From assembly GCA_018335935.1 (NCBI GenBank), contig JAGXRG010000026.1, positions 186,001 through 250,000 on the forward strand: a DNA stretch of 64,000 nucleotides, given 5' to 3'. The notes below the pieces were generated by a model. That model worked only from the letters and a program-made list of their open reading frames with translations. It searched no databases and was not told the DNA's origin. Position 1 is the first letter of the stretch, and each line of letters starts with the position of its first letter. Positions 45,818-54,954 of this stretch are shown here, in pieces. This DNA is from Chitinophagaceae bacterium. GTDB taxonomy: Bacteria > Bacteroidota > Bacteroidia > Chitinophagales > Chitinophagaceae. A program made the translations under genes and the position numbers.

Positions 45818-47188
45818 ATGAATTATAATAAAAAGGTTGTTCAATTTACTGTGCTAATGTTGCTGAGTTTACTGGCAGTTTCGTTGTATGTACAATATGA
45901 AAATATTTCTATTAAACCATTACAAAATATAAGTATTTTAAGTGATATTGTTGTAAAACCCTCAGCACCTAAAAAAGATACTTTACCCCAACCCAGAATA
46001 ATTCAAAAAATTGATACAGCTGTTGCAGATTTACAAAATTTAGATAGCAGCTATAATACGTTACATCATTTTACCACTCCTAACCGACTCACCAATTTTT
46101 CAATTGATACTACAAAAATTATTGTCGAAAATTTTATTCAGAAACTCATAGCTCTTAAGAAAACAAAAAAAGGAAAAATTAGAATTGCCTATCTTGGAGA
46201 TAGCATGATAGAAGGAGATTTGGTATCTCAAACCCTAAGAAAAAAACTACAAGAATATTTTGGTGGCGAAGGTGTTGGATTTGTACCCATTACTTCTCCA
46301 GTTGCAGGATTTAGAACCTCTGTAAAACATAGTTTTTCTACAAAATGGAAAGAAAGTTCTTTCAGAAATAGAATTTCTGTAACTCCTTTATACTTGTCTG
46401 GCAAAACATTTTTTTCAGTAGGCTATAATTGGATGGATGCTACTGATAATACCTATGGAAAGACTACAACTCTTGAAAAATATTTATTATGTGGCTATAG
46501 AGCAAATTCTGCTAGAGTTGCTGTAAATTCTAGCTTTAATGCCATTAAGCCAACAAATAGTTTCAACAGAATTTTATTGGATAAAAGTTTCAACAACAAA
46601 CTTAAATTAGAAATATCTGATAATTTATTGCCTTTATATGGAGTAAGTTTTGAATCGGAAGATGGAGTAATTATTGATAATTTTTCTTACCGAGGTTCTG
46701 GTGGTTTTGAATTTGTAAGTATTGATACATCCTTTTTAAAACAAGTTGCCAAAACTCAGCCTTACGATTTAATCATCATGCAATATGGTGTAAATGTATT
46801 AAATCATCCTAATAACAATAATTTCAACTGGTATTATAAAGCCATGCTAACTTCTATTCAAAATCTAAAAGCATGTTTTTCTAATACCGATTTTATTTTA
46901 ATTAGCACTGCAGATAAATCTTTTCGCTATAGTGATGGAACTCACACTGCAATAGGTATGGATAGTTTAATTGCTACGCAAGAAAAAATAGCTTTCGAAA
47001 TGGGCATGGCATTTTTTAACACTTATAATAGCATGGGTGGTTATAATAGTATGGTTGATTGGGTAAACAGAAATCCGAGATTAGCAGCAAAAGATTATAC
47101 TCATTTAAATGCAAAAGGTGCAGAAGTTTTAGGCAATGGTATTTACGAAAGTTTGTTGTTTGAATATAAAAAAGCAGAACGCAAGTAA
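45818..47188 (+). CDS. SGNH/GDSL-fold hydrolase, membrane-anchored or exported
   Basis: 456 residues. One N-terminal hydrophobic segment (about 9-25) without a clear cleavage site, a Pro/Lys linker, then an SGNH hydrolase. Block I is IRIAYLGDSMIEGD with nucleophile Ser129, the block III-like Asn is in IIMQYGVN, and the late catalytic Asp426/His429 are in KDYTHLNAKGAEVLG. Family members deacetylate or esterify cell-surface polymers; the substrate is unknown. The MbnP-like gene starts 2 bp after its stop. Confidence 0.83.
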   Translation: MNYNKKVVQFTVLMLLSLLAVSLYVQYENISIKPLQNISILSDIVVKPSAPKKDTLPQPRIIQKIDTAVADLQNLDSSYNTLHHFTTPNRLTNFSIDTTKIIVENFIQKLIALKKTKKGKIRIAYLGDSMIEGDLVSQTLRKKLQEYFGGEGVGFVPITSPVAGFRTSVKHSFSTKWKESSFRNRISVTPLYLSGKTFFSVGYNWMDATDNTYGKTTTLEKYLLCGYRANSARVAVNSSFNAIKPTNSFNRILLDKSFNNKLKLEISDNLLPLYGVSFESEDGVIIDNFSYRGSGGFEFVSIDTSFLKQVAKTQPYDLIIMQYGVNVLNHPNNNNFNWYYKAMLTSIQNLKACFSNTDFILISTADKSFRYSDGTHTAIGMDSLIATQEKIAFEMGMAFFNTYNSMGGYNSMVDWVNRNPRLAAKDYTHLNAKGAEVLGNGIYESLLFEYKKAERK

Positions 47189-47190
47189 AT

Positions 47191-47877
47191 ATGAAGAATG
47201 ACTTAAAACGATATTTTCTTTTTTGTTTTGCAACTTTTTGTTTTACTCATCATTCCACGGCTCAATCATATCAAAATATTCAGATTAATTATCAAACAAG
47301 GTTTCAGCAACAACTTTTACATTTAGATTCAATTTATATAGTAGGTACAGATACTTTTCAAATTCAACAATTCAAGTTTTATATTACTGGGGTTGAATTA
47401 AAGAAAAATAACAAATGTGTTTTTAAAGAAAAGAACAGTGTACATCTGATAAATCTTATGAATCCAAAATCGTGTACTTTTTCTTTAAAAGTAAACAATG
47501 AATTTAAATTCGATGAGATTCAATTTAATTTAGGTATTGATAGTTTAACTAATAGTAAAGGAATTTCAGTAGGATCTTTAGACCCTACATTAGGTATGTA
47601 TTGGGCTTGGCATAGTGGCTTTATTAATTTTAAATTAGAAGGGAAATATAACAGCAAAAAATTTGAGTTTCACTTAGGTGGATTTAGAAATGGATTTTAT
47701 AATATGCAAACCACCAAATTTTTAAAACAACATTCTTCTACTATCAACATCACATTTGATTTATTTGAGTTTTTATCTACCATTGATTTAGAAAAAACAA
47801 ATCGTGTAATGTCTCCAAGCAGAATTTCAGTAGAGCTGGCTCAAAAAGCTATTAAAAATTTTCTATTCGTTAAGTAG
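47191..47877 (+). CDS. MbnP-like exported protein
   Basis: 228 residues. Signal peptide ends HSTAQ (about residue 25). The mature domain matches the MbnP family: IQQFKFYITGVELKKN, INLMNP, FNLGIDSLTNSKG, LDPTLGMYWAWHSGFINFKLEG, FEFHLGGF. MbnP proteins are periplasmic and are often encoded with the di-heme MbnH; no MbnH gene is adjacent here. The stop region overlaps convergent mscS by 8 bp. Confidence 0.8.
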   Translation: MKNDLKRYFLFCFATFCFTHHSTAQSYQNIQINYQTRFQQQLLHLDSIYIVGTDTFQIQQFKFYITGVELKKNNKCVFKEKNSVHLINLMNPKSCTFSLKVNNEFKFDEIQFNLGIDSLTNSKGISVGSLDPTLGMYWAWHSGFINFKLEGKYNSKKFEFHLGGFRNGFYNMQTTKFLKQHSSTINITFDLFEFLSTIDLEKTNRVMSPSRISVELAQKAIKNFLFVK

Positions 47878-48940
47878 TTCTTTCAGTAAATTCAACTTGC
47901 ATAGTTTCTGCTTTTTTTAATATAGAAATGTTGATGTTCTCCTTTAAATTATTGAATTCATCAAGTGTTATTTCAGGAGCAGTTGAAAAGTTATAAGCTA
48001 TAGTATTTGTAAATAGAGCTATATCTGATAAATGAACATGAAATGCAATTACTTCTTTATGATTTTGCAATATTAATTTTACCTCATTTACAAATTGAAA
48101 TAATTTTTCTGAAGGAGTTTGTAAACTAACATTGAGTTGCATAAATACTCTACGTTCTGTACGCAATGAAATATTATCTACCACAGAATCTACCATTTGT
48201 TTATTAGGCACTGTAATAAATGTTCGTAAATCTGTTCTTATTCTTGTACTTCTTAATCCAATTTTTTCTATGGTTCCTGAAAATTGTTGCACTTTAACCA
48301 TATCTCCTACTTTAAATGGTTTATCGAAAAAGATGATGAAAGATGCAATTAAATTTTCTAAACTTTCTCTGGTTGCCAAAGCAATAGCAGCACCTACAAT
48401 ACTTAAGCCAGTAAACAGATTTCCAATATCTCTACTGAATGCAAAATGCAAGACCATTAGAACACCAATAAGACCAACAATAACTTTTAAAAAGTCTTTG
48501 AAGAAAACAATAACTTGACCTTCATTTATATCTTGATCTTGTGTAGCTGATTCATTTAAAACAAAAGCAATAAAATCTATAGATCTTAAACATAACCAAA
48601 TAAAACTAACTATTACTAAGGTGGTAGATATGGTATCTAATATCTGACGAAATGTAAAACGAAAAACTTTAAACTCTAATACCTCAGGAAAGTTTAATTT
48701 ATCTAATGCAATAAATGAAACTATTAAAATAAGAAACAATTCTAACGGATGAACCACTAAATCTATAAATGCTTGTCGTTTTAATTTTTTAGTTCTATCT
48801 CCAAAAACTCTATAAATTAAGCCAGCAGTATATTTTGAAATTTTTCTTTTAATAATGAAAGTGAATAAAATAATACCCAAGACCACTAAATAACTTTGAA
48901 TAGTATTATTACAAAAAATATAATTTAAAATTTCTTTCAT
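47870..48940 (-). CDS. MscS-family mechanosensitive channel
   Basis: About 356 residues from the ATG at 48940; an ATG at 48970 lies within the dnaE end and would add ten residues. Four or five N-terminal helices, then the pore helix GAAIALATRESLENLIASFIIFFDKPFKVGDMVKV and the MscS beta domain (GTIEKIGLRSTRIRTDLRTFITVPNKQMVDS). Releases solutes on osmotic downshock. It follows dnaE by 16 bp. Confidence 0.9.
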   Translation of the reverse strand: MKEILNYIFCNNTIQSYLVVLGIILFTFIIKRKISKYTAGLIYRVFGDRTKKLKRQAFIDLVVHPLELFLILIVSFIALDKLNFPEVLEFKVFRFTFRQILDTISTTLVIVSFIWLCLRSIDFIAFVLNESATQDQDINEGQVIVFFKDFLKVIVGLIGVLMVLHFAFSRDIGNLFTGLSIVGAAIALATRESLENLIASFIIFFDKPFKVGDMVKVQQFSGTIEKIGLRSTRIRTDLRTFITVPNKQMVDSVVDNISLRTERRVFMQLNVSLQTPSEKLFQFVNEVKLILQNHKEVIAFHVHLSDIALFTNTIAYNFSTAPEITLDEFNNLKENINISILKKAETMQVEFTERTT

Positions 48941-48956
48941 GTTTTTAAAAATAAAA

Positions 48957-51900
48957 TTATAAGCCCACATTCACTTCAATATCTTCTTGTTTTAATAAAA
49001 AATCGGCTAATTCATCATTCATTTTAAATCCAATACTGTTATTATATAAGCTAACTTTTAATTGCTGAATCGGCTCAATACAATTGATTTTTATATTGGT
49101 TTCGCCAGGGTTGGTTTTAATATTTTTTGTGAGGAACTTAATAAAATCTTCATTCACCAATTTGGGATGGAGTGTAATATCTACACTTTTAGTTAAAAAG
49201 GTTTTAGCAGTCTCTAATAAACAAATATGGGTAACTTTAAATTCATAATTATCGGCATTCCATCTTTGTTTCATGTACCCTTGTACAAATACACAATTGC
49301 CTTTTTCTAAATAGTTCTGAAACTTTATATAATCATCACTCCATAAAGCAAATTCTGTATTACCACTAAAGTCTTCTAATTTTAAAATTCCAAATGGTCT
49401 GTTGTTTTTTGTAGTTCTATGTTGTGCATCAATCACCAAACCAGCAAGTTTAATGGTTTTATTAAGATTAGCTTGTGCTAAGGTTGTCGAATCTTTAATT
49501 TCAGTAAAATCTGCCAATGGCATAATTTGATAATACTTCAACTCGAACTTATAATTATCTAAAGGATGACCACTTAAAAACATTCCTGTTACTTCTTTTT
49601 CATGGGCCAACTTCTCAGTTAAAGTAAAAGGCTCACAATTTGGAATTTTTGGAGGAGGTACAAGCATAACCTCTTGTAAATCTCCAAACAAAGTATTTGT
49701 GGTGCCTTTGCTTAAATCGTTTTGCACCTGACCATAACCAATAATTTTTTCAATACCAGTTGTTCTATCACCATCTGGAATATTAAAATATTGTGCTCTG
49801 TGCAATTGTGTAAAACAATCAAAAGCTCCACTAAAAGCCAAACTTTCGAGTGATTTTTTATTGACTGCTTTTTGATTAACACGTTTTATAAAATCGAAAA
49901 TATTTTTAAACTCGCCTCCTTTATTTCTTTCCTCCACCAAATTTTCAATTGCATTCTCTCCTACTCCTTTTAAACCTCCTAAACCAAATCTTATTTCACC
50001 TTTTTTATTAGGTGCAAAACCTTTGATACTTTCATTAATGTCTGGACCTAAAACAACAATACCCATGCGTTTACACTCTTCCATGAAGAAAGTAATTTTC
50101 TCAATGCTGCCAGCATGATTCAACACAGCACTCATGTACTCACTCGGATAATGTGCTTTTAAATAAGCCGTTTGATAAGCCACATAAGCATAACAAGTAG
50201 AGTGTGATTTATTGAAAGCATATTGAGCAAAAGCTTCCCAGTCGGTCCATATTTTCTCTAATTTTTCTGCATTATGCCCTTTAGTTGAAGCACCATCAAT
50301 AAACTTACTTTTCATTTTATCGAGGGTGTATCTATCTTTTTTACCCATGGCTTTACGAAGTACATCGGCATCTCCCTTTGTAAAACCAGCCAAACTTTGA
50401 GACAATAACATTACCTGCTCTTGATATACAGTAATACCATAAGTTTCTTCAAGGTATTCCTTCATATCCTCCACATCATATTCAACTTTTTCTTTACCAT
50501 GTTTTCGAGCAATATAACTAGGTATATAACTCATAGGACCTGGACGATACAAAGCATTCATGGCAATTAAGTCATCGAATCTATCGGGTTTTAACTCGCG
50601 TAAATATTTTTGCATACCCGGACTTTCAAACTGAAAAGTGCCATTGGTTTCTCCTTTTTGATACAATAAAAATGTTTTTTCATCATCTAAAGGAATTTTA
50701 TCTAAATCTATTTCTACATGATGATTTTGCTTGATGAGTTCTAAAGCTGTTTTTAAAATACTGAGTGTTTTTAAACCCAAAAAGTCCATTTTAATTACAC
50801 CGGCATCTTCAATAATATTTCCTTCAATTTGTGTAATCCACAAATCAGTTTCCTTACTAGTTGCAACAGGTATTAAATCGGTTAAGTCAGTTGGTGCAAT
50901 AATAATTCCTGCAGCATGCAAACCTGTGTTTCTCACACTACCTTCCAATCGCTCTGCTTCATGTAAAATTTTGGTTCTTAAATCACCATCTTCTTTATGA
51001 TATATTTCTCTTAATCGTCTGGCATTATCAATATCTTCAGGCGAATAGCCCATATCCTCTAAACTCTTATCACCATCTTTCTTGGTTAATGGGGCTTGTA
51101 AAATTTTACCTAATTCAGTACCTGGTCTATCACTCACTAATTTCGCCAATGCATTACTTTCTGGCAAGGGTAAATCCATTACTCTAGCTACATCTTTAAT
51201 ACTACTTTTTGCAGCCATAGTACCATAAGTAATAATTTGTGCCACCTGATGCTGACCATATTTTTTAACGACGTAATCAATCACTTTTTGTCTGCCATCA
51301 TCGTCAAAATCTGTATCTATATCGGGCATTGAATTTCTGTCTGGATTCAAAAACCTTTCAAATAGTAAATTGTACTTTATAGGATCAATGTTTGTTATGC
51401 CAATACAATAGGCTACTACAGAACCTGCAGCACTACCACGACCAGGTCCAACAAAAACACCCATGTCTCTACCGGCTTTAATAAAATCGCTTACGATTAA
51501 AAAGTAACCGGCAAATCCCATGGTTTTGATGGTGAATAATTCAAAGTCAATTCTTTCTTGAACATGACTTTCAACTTCTCCATATCTTTCTTTTGCTCCT
51601 TTGTAAGTAAGTTCTTTTAAATATTCCCACTGATTATTAGCATCGGGTTTTATAATTTTATTTCCTACTACTTCATCAGTTTGATGAATTTGAAATTCTT
51701 TTGGAATAGGAAATGCAGGCAATAAAATATCTTTCTTCAGATTCAGAATTTCTATTTTATCTACAATAGCATTGGTATTATCTATACTCTCAGGTATGTC
51801 TTCAAACAATTGTTTCATTTCGTGTGTGGTTTTGAAATAAAACTGATCGTTAGGGAATTTAAAACGTTTGTTTTTGATGAGTAAATCATCATGAACAATA

Positions 51901-52661
51901 TCATCAAAACCTGGAGTAGCCTGCTTTTCGCCAGTGTTTATACACAACAAAATATCATGTGCATTATAATCGTCTTTATCGGTATAATGACTATCATTAC
52001 TGGCAATAATGGGCACATTATATTTAGCAGCAAACTTTAATAAAACTTCATTAACAATAATTTGTTCTCGAATATTATGCCTTTGAATTTCTATATAATA
52101 ATCTTCTCCAAATAAATCGAGCCACCATTTAAATTCTTCTTCAGCCTTAGCTTCTCCATGTTGTAAAATGGTTTGAGGCACATAAGCACCCAAGCAGCAT
52201 GTTGTAGCAATTAAACCTTCATGATATTTTTCTATTAGTTCTCTATCTATTCTAGGATACTTACTGTATAAACCTTCTATATAACCCAAAGAAGTTAGCT
52301 TAACTAAATTTCTGTATCCAATTTCATTTTTAGCTAAAAAAAGTTGATGGTATCTATCGTCTTTAACATCTTTAGTAAAAGCTTTTGCGAACCTATCTTT
52401 CACTACATAAAACTCACAGCCTACTATAGGTTTAACAATGGGTTGCTTAATATCGTTGCCGTTTTCATCTTTACCCACTACTTTGGTATGTTTCCAAGCC
52501 TGATTAACAAAATCGAAAACTCCAAACATGTTACCATGATCTGTAATAGCCATACCAGGCATATTATCTCTAATAGCTTTTTTATACAAACTATTAATAC
52601 TGGCTGCACCATCTAATAATGAATATTGGGTATGAACATGAAGATGGGAAAACTGGGACAA
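48957..52661 (-). CDS. dnaE: DNA polymerase III subunit alpha
   Basis: 1234 residues. PHP domain at the start (HLHVHTQYSLLDGA), C-family polymerase core with GPGRGSAAGSVVAYCIGIT and the metal-binding MPDIDTDFDDDGR, then tandem HhH and an OB-fold near the end (IKLAGLVIDAQHRTTKNNRPFGILKLEDFSG). It is of the DnaE1 replicative type in length. A TATTTTTG box (52707-52714) is 46 bp upstream. Confidence 0.97.
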   Translation of the reverse strand: MSQFSHLHVHTQYSLLDGAASINSLYKKAIRDNMPGMAITDHGNMFGVFDFVNQAWKHTKVVGKDENGNDIKQPIVKPIVGCEFYVVKDRFAKAFTKDVKDDRYHQLFLAKNEIGYRNLVKLTSLGYIEGLYSKYPRIDRELIEKYHEGLIATTCCLGAYVPQTILQHGEAKAEEEFKWWLDLFGEDYYIEIQRHNIREQIIVNEVLLKFAAKYNVPIIASNDSHYTDKDDYNAHDILLCINTGEKQATPGFDDIVHDDLLIKNKRFKFPNDQFYFKTTHEMKQLFEDIPESIDNTNAIVDKIEILNLKKDILLPAFPIPKEFQIHQTDEVVGNKIIKPDANNQWEYLKELTYKGAKERYGEVESHVQERIDFELFTIKTMGFAGYFLIVSDFIKAGRDMGVFVGPGRGSAAGSVVAYCIGITNIDPIKYNLLFERFLNPDRNSMPDIDTDFDDDGRQKVIDYVVKKYGQHQVAQIITYGTMAAKSSIKDVARVMDLPLPESNALAKLVSDRPGTELGKILQAPLTKKDGDKSLEDMGYSPEDIDNARRLREIYHKEDGDLRTKILHEAERLEGSVRNTGLHAAGIIIAPTDLTDLIPVATSKETDLWITQIEGNIIEDAGVIKMDFLGLKTLSILKTALELIKQNHHVEIDLDKIPLDDEKTFLLYQKGETNGTFQFESPGMQKYLRELKPDRFDDLIAMNALYRPGPMSYIPSYIARKHGKEKVEYDVEDMKEYLEETYGITVYQEQVMLLSQSLAGFTKGDADVLRKAMGKKDRYTLDKMKSKFIDGASTKGHNAEKLEKIWTDWEAFAQYAFNKSHSTCYAYVAYQTAYLKAHYPSEYMSAVLNHAGSIEKITFFMEECKRMGIVVLGPDINESIKGFAPNKKGEIRFGLGGLKGVGENAIENLVEERNKGGEFKNIFDFIKRVNQKAVNKKSLESLAFSGAFDCFTQLHRAQYFNIPDGDRTTGIEKIIGYGQVQNDLSKGTTNTLFGDLQEVMLVPPPKIPNCEPFTLTEKLAHEKEVTGMFLSGHPLDNYKFELKYYQIMPLADFTEIKDSTTLAQANLNKTIKLAGLVIDAQHRTTKNNRPFGILKLEDFSGNTEFALWSDDYIKFQNYLEKGNCVFVQGYMKQRWNADNYEFKVTHICLLETAKTFLTKSVDITLHPKLVNEDFIKFLTKNIKTNPGETNIKINCIEPIQQLKVSLYNNSIGFKMNDELADFLLKQEDIEVNVGL

Positions 52662-52706
52662 GACTTGTTGAGTTTAGAGTTAAGAATTAATAGTTATGAA
52701 TTGGTA

Positions 52707-52714
52707 CAAAAATA
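52707..52714 (-). promoter_or_regulatory. Possible -7 box for dnaE
   Basis: TATTTTTG on the minus strand fits TAnnTTTG; it lies within an A/T micro-repeat spacer, so chance occurrence is possible. The rest of 52662-52829 consists of GAATTATAAATT-type repeats. Confidence 0.35.
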
Positions 52715-52829
52715 TTGGTTTCAGATTTAAGAGTAATGATGAATTATAAATTATAAATTTTGAATTTTGAAAATATGTTTTTGTGGAAAAGATTATAAAG
52801 TGATGGTTAAGAGGAGTTGGGATTTTTGG

Positions 52830-52837
52830 TAAATTTG
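52830..52837 (+). promoter_or_regulatory. Possible -7 box for the membrane-anchored protein at 52891
   Basis: TAAATTTG, exact consensus, 53 bp before the ATG. No -33 box. Confidence 0.4.
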
Positions 52838-52890
52838 AAGGTAGCCTATATAATTTTCAAAAAATATTGTTAACAAAAGAAAACTAAAAT

Positions 52891-53502
52891 ATGAATCCTA
52901 ATTTTTTACAAACTATATGTCAATATGTAGTAGCAATAGGGATTATTTTAACTGCAATTGGTGGACTTGGGTCGTACTATTATGGGAAGAAAGCTGATGA
53001 GTTGAAAAATGCAACTTTAACTCCTATAACTCAAAATAAAATTAATGTTGTTTCACCTCTCAATAGCCCTACAATTGGTAAAGTTGAAAATCAAACTATT
53101 AATTATAATAATTTAAATTCAAAGCAATTGAAAAGTGAATTAAAAAAAGAAAACTCAGAAAATGAAAAAGACAACCATAAAGTCAATGTAACTAGCTATA
53201 ATCAGCAAGGAGGAATAACAGCTAACCAAGTAAATATTGGAAGCCAACCAAGAATTTTAAATCTTGAAGTTCAAAATCAACTTCTACAAATTTTGGAAAG
53301 TAAGAAAGGGCAAAAAATAACAATAGTTAGCATAATGGGAGATGGAGAAGCTTTTAGTTTTGCAACTCAAATTAAAAATTATCTTATTGAGCAAGGACAC
53401 ATTATTAGTGGAGTAGATCAAAGTGTTTACACAGAACCTGTAATGGGTCAAATTTTTAATCCAGAAAGACTTGAAATAATAATAGGTACAAAAAATAATT
53501 AA
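52891..53502 (+). CDS. Membrane-anchored protein with GGITANQVNIG segment, unknown function
   Basis: 203 residues: one membrane helix (about 8-30), a polar Asn/Lys/Glu-rich linker (31-100), the segment SYNQQGGITANQVNIG (about 101-116), and a compact alpha/beta domain (120-203). That domain has VSIMGDGEAFSFATQIKNYL, GVDQSVYTEPVMGQIFNPERLEIIIG. I have seen this linker plus domain pattern in uncharacterised Bacteroidota and other proteins but know no function. It stands alone beside a REP-like element, which suggests an accessory location. Confidence 0.65.
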   Translation: MNPNFLQTICQYVVAIGIILTAIGGLGSYYYGKKADELKNATLTPITQNKINVVSPLNSPTIGKVENQTINYNNLNSKQLKSELKKENSENEKDNHKVNVTSYNQQGGITANQVNIGSQPRILNLEVQNQLLQILESKKGQKITIVSIMGDGEAFSFATQIKNYLIEQGHIISGVDQSVYTEPVMGQIFNPERLEIIIGTKNN

Positions 53503-53527
53503 TTTTCTTTACTTTTTCCCCCGCTCA

Positions 53528-53546
53528 ATGAGGCTTGTAGCCTCAT
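53528..53546 (+). terminator. Stem-loop after the gene at 52891
   Basis: ATGAGGCT-TGT-AGCCTCAT, an 8-bp perfect stem 25 bp after the stop, followed by AGTTTTAAC. It may terminate transcription weakly, or belong to the neighbouring repeat element. Confidence 0.5.
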
Positions 53547-53658
53547 AGTTTTAACTTCAAAATATTTCAAGTCACTGCGAGTCACGAAGCAGTCTATACA
53601 TAAAAAAATGAGATTGCTTCGTTGGGCAGGAACCCAAACTCGCAAAGACGTTAAAACT
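53547..53658. repeat. REP/MITE-like imperfect palindrome
   Basis: Outer inverted repeat AGTTTTAAC (53547-53555) and GTTAAAACT (53650-53658). Inner arms CACTGCGAGTCACGAAGCAGTCT-like at 53573-53595, opposed by AGATTGCTTCGT (53611-53622) and ACTCGCAAAG (53638-53647), with a TTGGG/CCCAA side hairpin (53622-53637). The core resembles the widespread bacterial intergenic palindrome of the type TCATTGCGAGGAACGAAGCA. A further TTGGTG/CACCAA hairpin follows at 53673-53687. The rest of 53688-53870 shows an ATTAATT/AATTAAT hairpin (53824-53845) and nothing else. Confidence 0.65.
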
Positions 53659-53870
53659 TTTTTTACTAGAACTTGGTGTGTCACCAACCTATCAATTTCT
53701 GTTCATGAAGACATAAACCAATAGTTCAAAAAATAATCGTTTCAGCTAAGAACGAAGTAATCCATTCAAATAAACTAAAGATTGTTTTATTCATCAATAT
53801 TTCCGTTTAAAATAATAAAAGCTATTAATTACAAATACAATTAATTTTAAAAAAGAAAATCATTTCAACC

Positions 53871-54500
53871 ATGACTAACAAAGCTTTTTTATGTGGCATT
53901 ATAGGAGTAGTACTATTTATTTTAGGAACCATTTTAGGTGGATTACAAATACCCAATTATAGTCATGTTTCTCAGTTAATTAGTGAATCATATGCTATTG
54001 ATACCCCTTATGGAGTAGCACTTAGGTTCTTTGTTTTTTTACCAAGTGGTATTTTATTATTTTTATTTACATTGTTATCCATAAAAGTTTTACCAGAGAA
54101 CAACCTCACTAAAATTAGTATACTTGGTATTGGAATTTTTTATGGTTTGGGAACTGTTATAGTAAGTATTTTTCCCTGCGATGCAGGTTTCAATAAAGAA
54201 TTTATTGACCCTAGTATTTCTCAACTCATTCATAACTTTTCTGGGTTTATTACTTATACTTTTGTTCCAATATTCATTATACTTTTAGGTGTAAGTGCAA
54301 GAAAATGGGCAAATGGAAAAACTATTTTTTATGCTGGATTATTTTGTGGCATTATATCATTTCTTTTTGTAAATATTTTATCAGCAGACTTAAAGTCAGA
54401 CTTTGTTGGTCTATACCAAAGAGTTGTTGAATCTTCAATTCTAATATTTATCATTATCTGTTCATTATACATAAAGAACTATAAAAGTAAAATAAATTAG
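53871..54500 (+). CDS. DUF998-family integral membrane protein
   Basis: 209 residues, six predicted helices, with the family hallmarks NYSHVSQLISE after helix 1 and a conserved FPCDAGF loop. DUF998 proteins have no settled function. Stand-alone, 80 bp before the TraR/DksA-like gene. Confidence 0.8.
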   Translation: MTNKAFLCGIIGVVLFILGTILGGLQIPNYSHVSQLISESYAIDTPYGVALRFFVFLPSGILLFLFTLLSIKVLPENNLTKISILGIGIFYGLGTVIVSIFPCDAGFNKEFIDPSISQLIHNFSGFITYTFVPIFIILLGVSARKWANGKTIFYAGLFCGIISFLFVNILSADLKSDFVGLYQRVVESSILIFIIICSLYIKNYKSKIN

Positions 54501-54522
54501 TACTCATTTTTTTTTAAAAGAA

Positions 54523-54563
54523 TCTTGTTTAATTCTGTAATAATCATTAAATTACAGACAAGA
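54523..54563 (+). promoter_or_regulatory. Leader stem-loop of the TraR/DksA-like gene
   Basis: TCTTGT (54523-54528) and CTGTAAT (54535-54541) pair with ATTACAG (54551-54557) and ACAAGA (54558-54563): 13 base pairs with a six-base bulge and a nine-base loop. It ends 17 bp before the ATG. Confidence 0.5.
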
Positions 54564-54580
54564 ACTTTAAAACAAGAAAT

Positions 54581-54904
54581 ATGGATACTGAAATGATAAA
54601 AGAAAAAATACTTAAAGAAATAGCTAAAACAGAAAAAGTATTAGCAAAATCTAAAGAAATGGCCAAGCCAAATAGATCTGCTGAAGCAGTTGGTCGTGTA
54701 AGTAGAATGAACGACATCAATCATCAAACCATATCATTTGCTTTAGAAAATCAATCAAAAGCCAAGCTTGCAAGTCTCAAAAAAATTTTAGAAAAAGTTG
54801 GAACTCCAGAGTTTGGGCTCTGCTTAAAATGTAAAAAGAAAATTGCTATGGGAAGAATATTAATTAGGCCAGAGAGCTTGCTTTGTGTTAAATGTGCCAG
54901 ATAG
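54581..54904 (+). CDS. TraR/DksA-family zinc-finger protein
   Basis: 107 residues. N-terminal coiled helices with AVGRVSRMNDINHQTI, typical of Bacteroidota TraR/DksA homologues, and a four-Cys zinc finger CLKCKKKI...LLCVKCAR. The DksA DxxDxA coiled-coil tip is not recognisable. It may act on RNA polymerase secondary channel or another target; the role is inferred from the family only. Confidence 0.85.
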   Translation: MDTEMIKEKILKEIAKTEKVLAKSKEMAKPNRSAEAVGRVSRMNDINHQTISFALENQSKAKLASLKKILEKVGTPEFGLCLKCKKKIAMGRILIRPESLLCVKCAR

Positions 54905-54941
54905 CATGATGAATAAATTCTTAAAATCTAGAATTAAGCTT

Positions 54942-54946
54942 GGAGG
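54942..54946 (+). promoter_or_regulatory. Strong Shine-Dalgarno that fixes the start of the next gene
   Basis: GGAGG eight bases before the ATG at 54955. Complementary to the 16S 3' end and exceptional among the genes here, most of which have none. Confidence 0.7.
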
Positions 54947-54954
54947 TTATTTTT

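Noticed and set aside
48941-48970. Upstream ATG for the MscS gene
   Set aside because: It lies inside the dnaE coding end and only adds MWAYNFIFKN; the ATG at 48940 gives a normal N-terminus.
52344-52616. Plus-strand ORFs within dnaE
   Set aside because: They are shadows of dnaE codons in an A/T-rich gene, with no family similarity.
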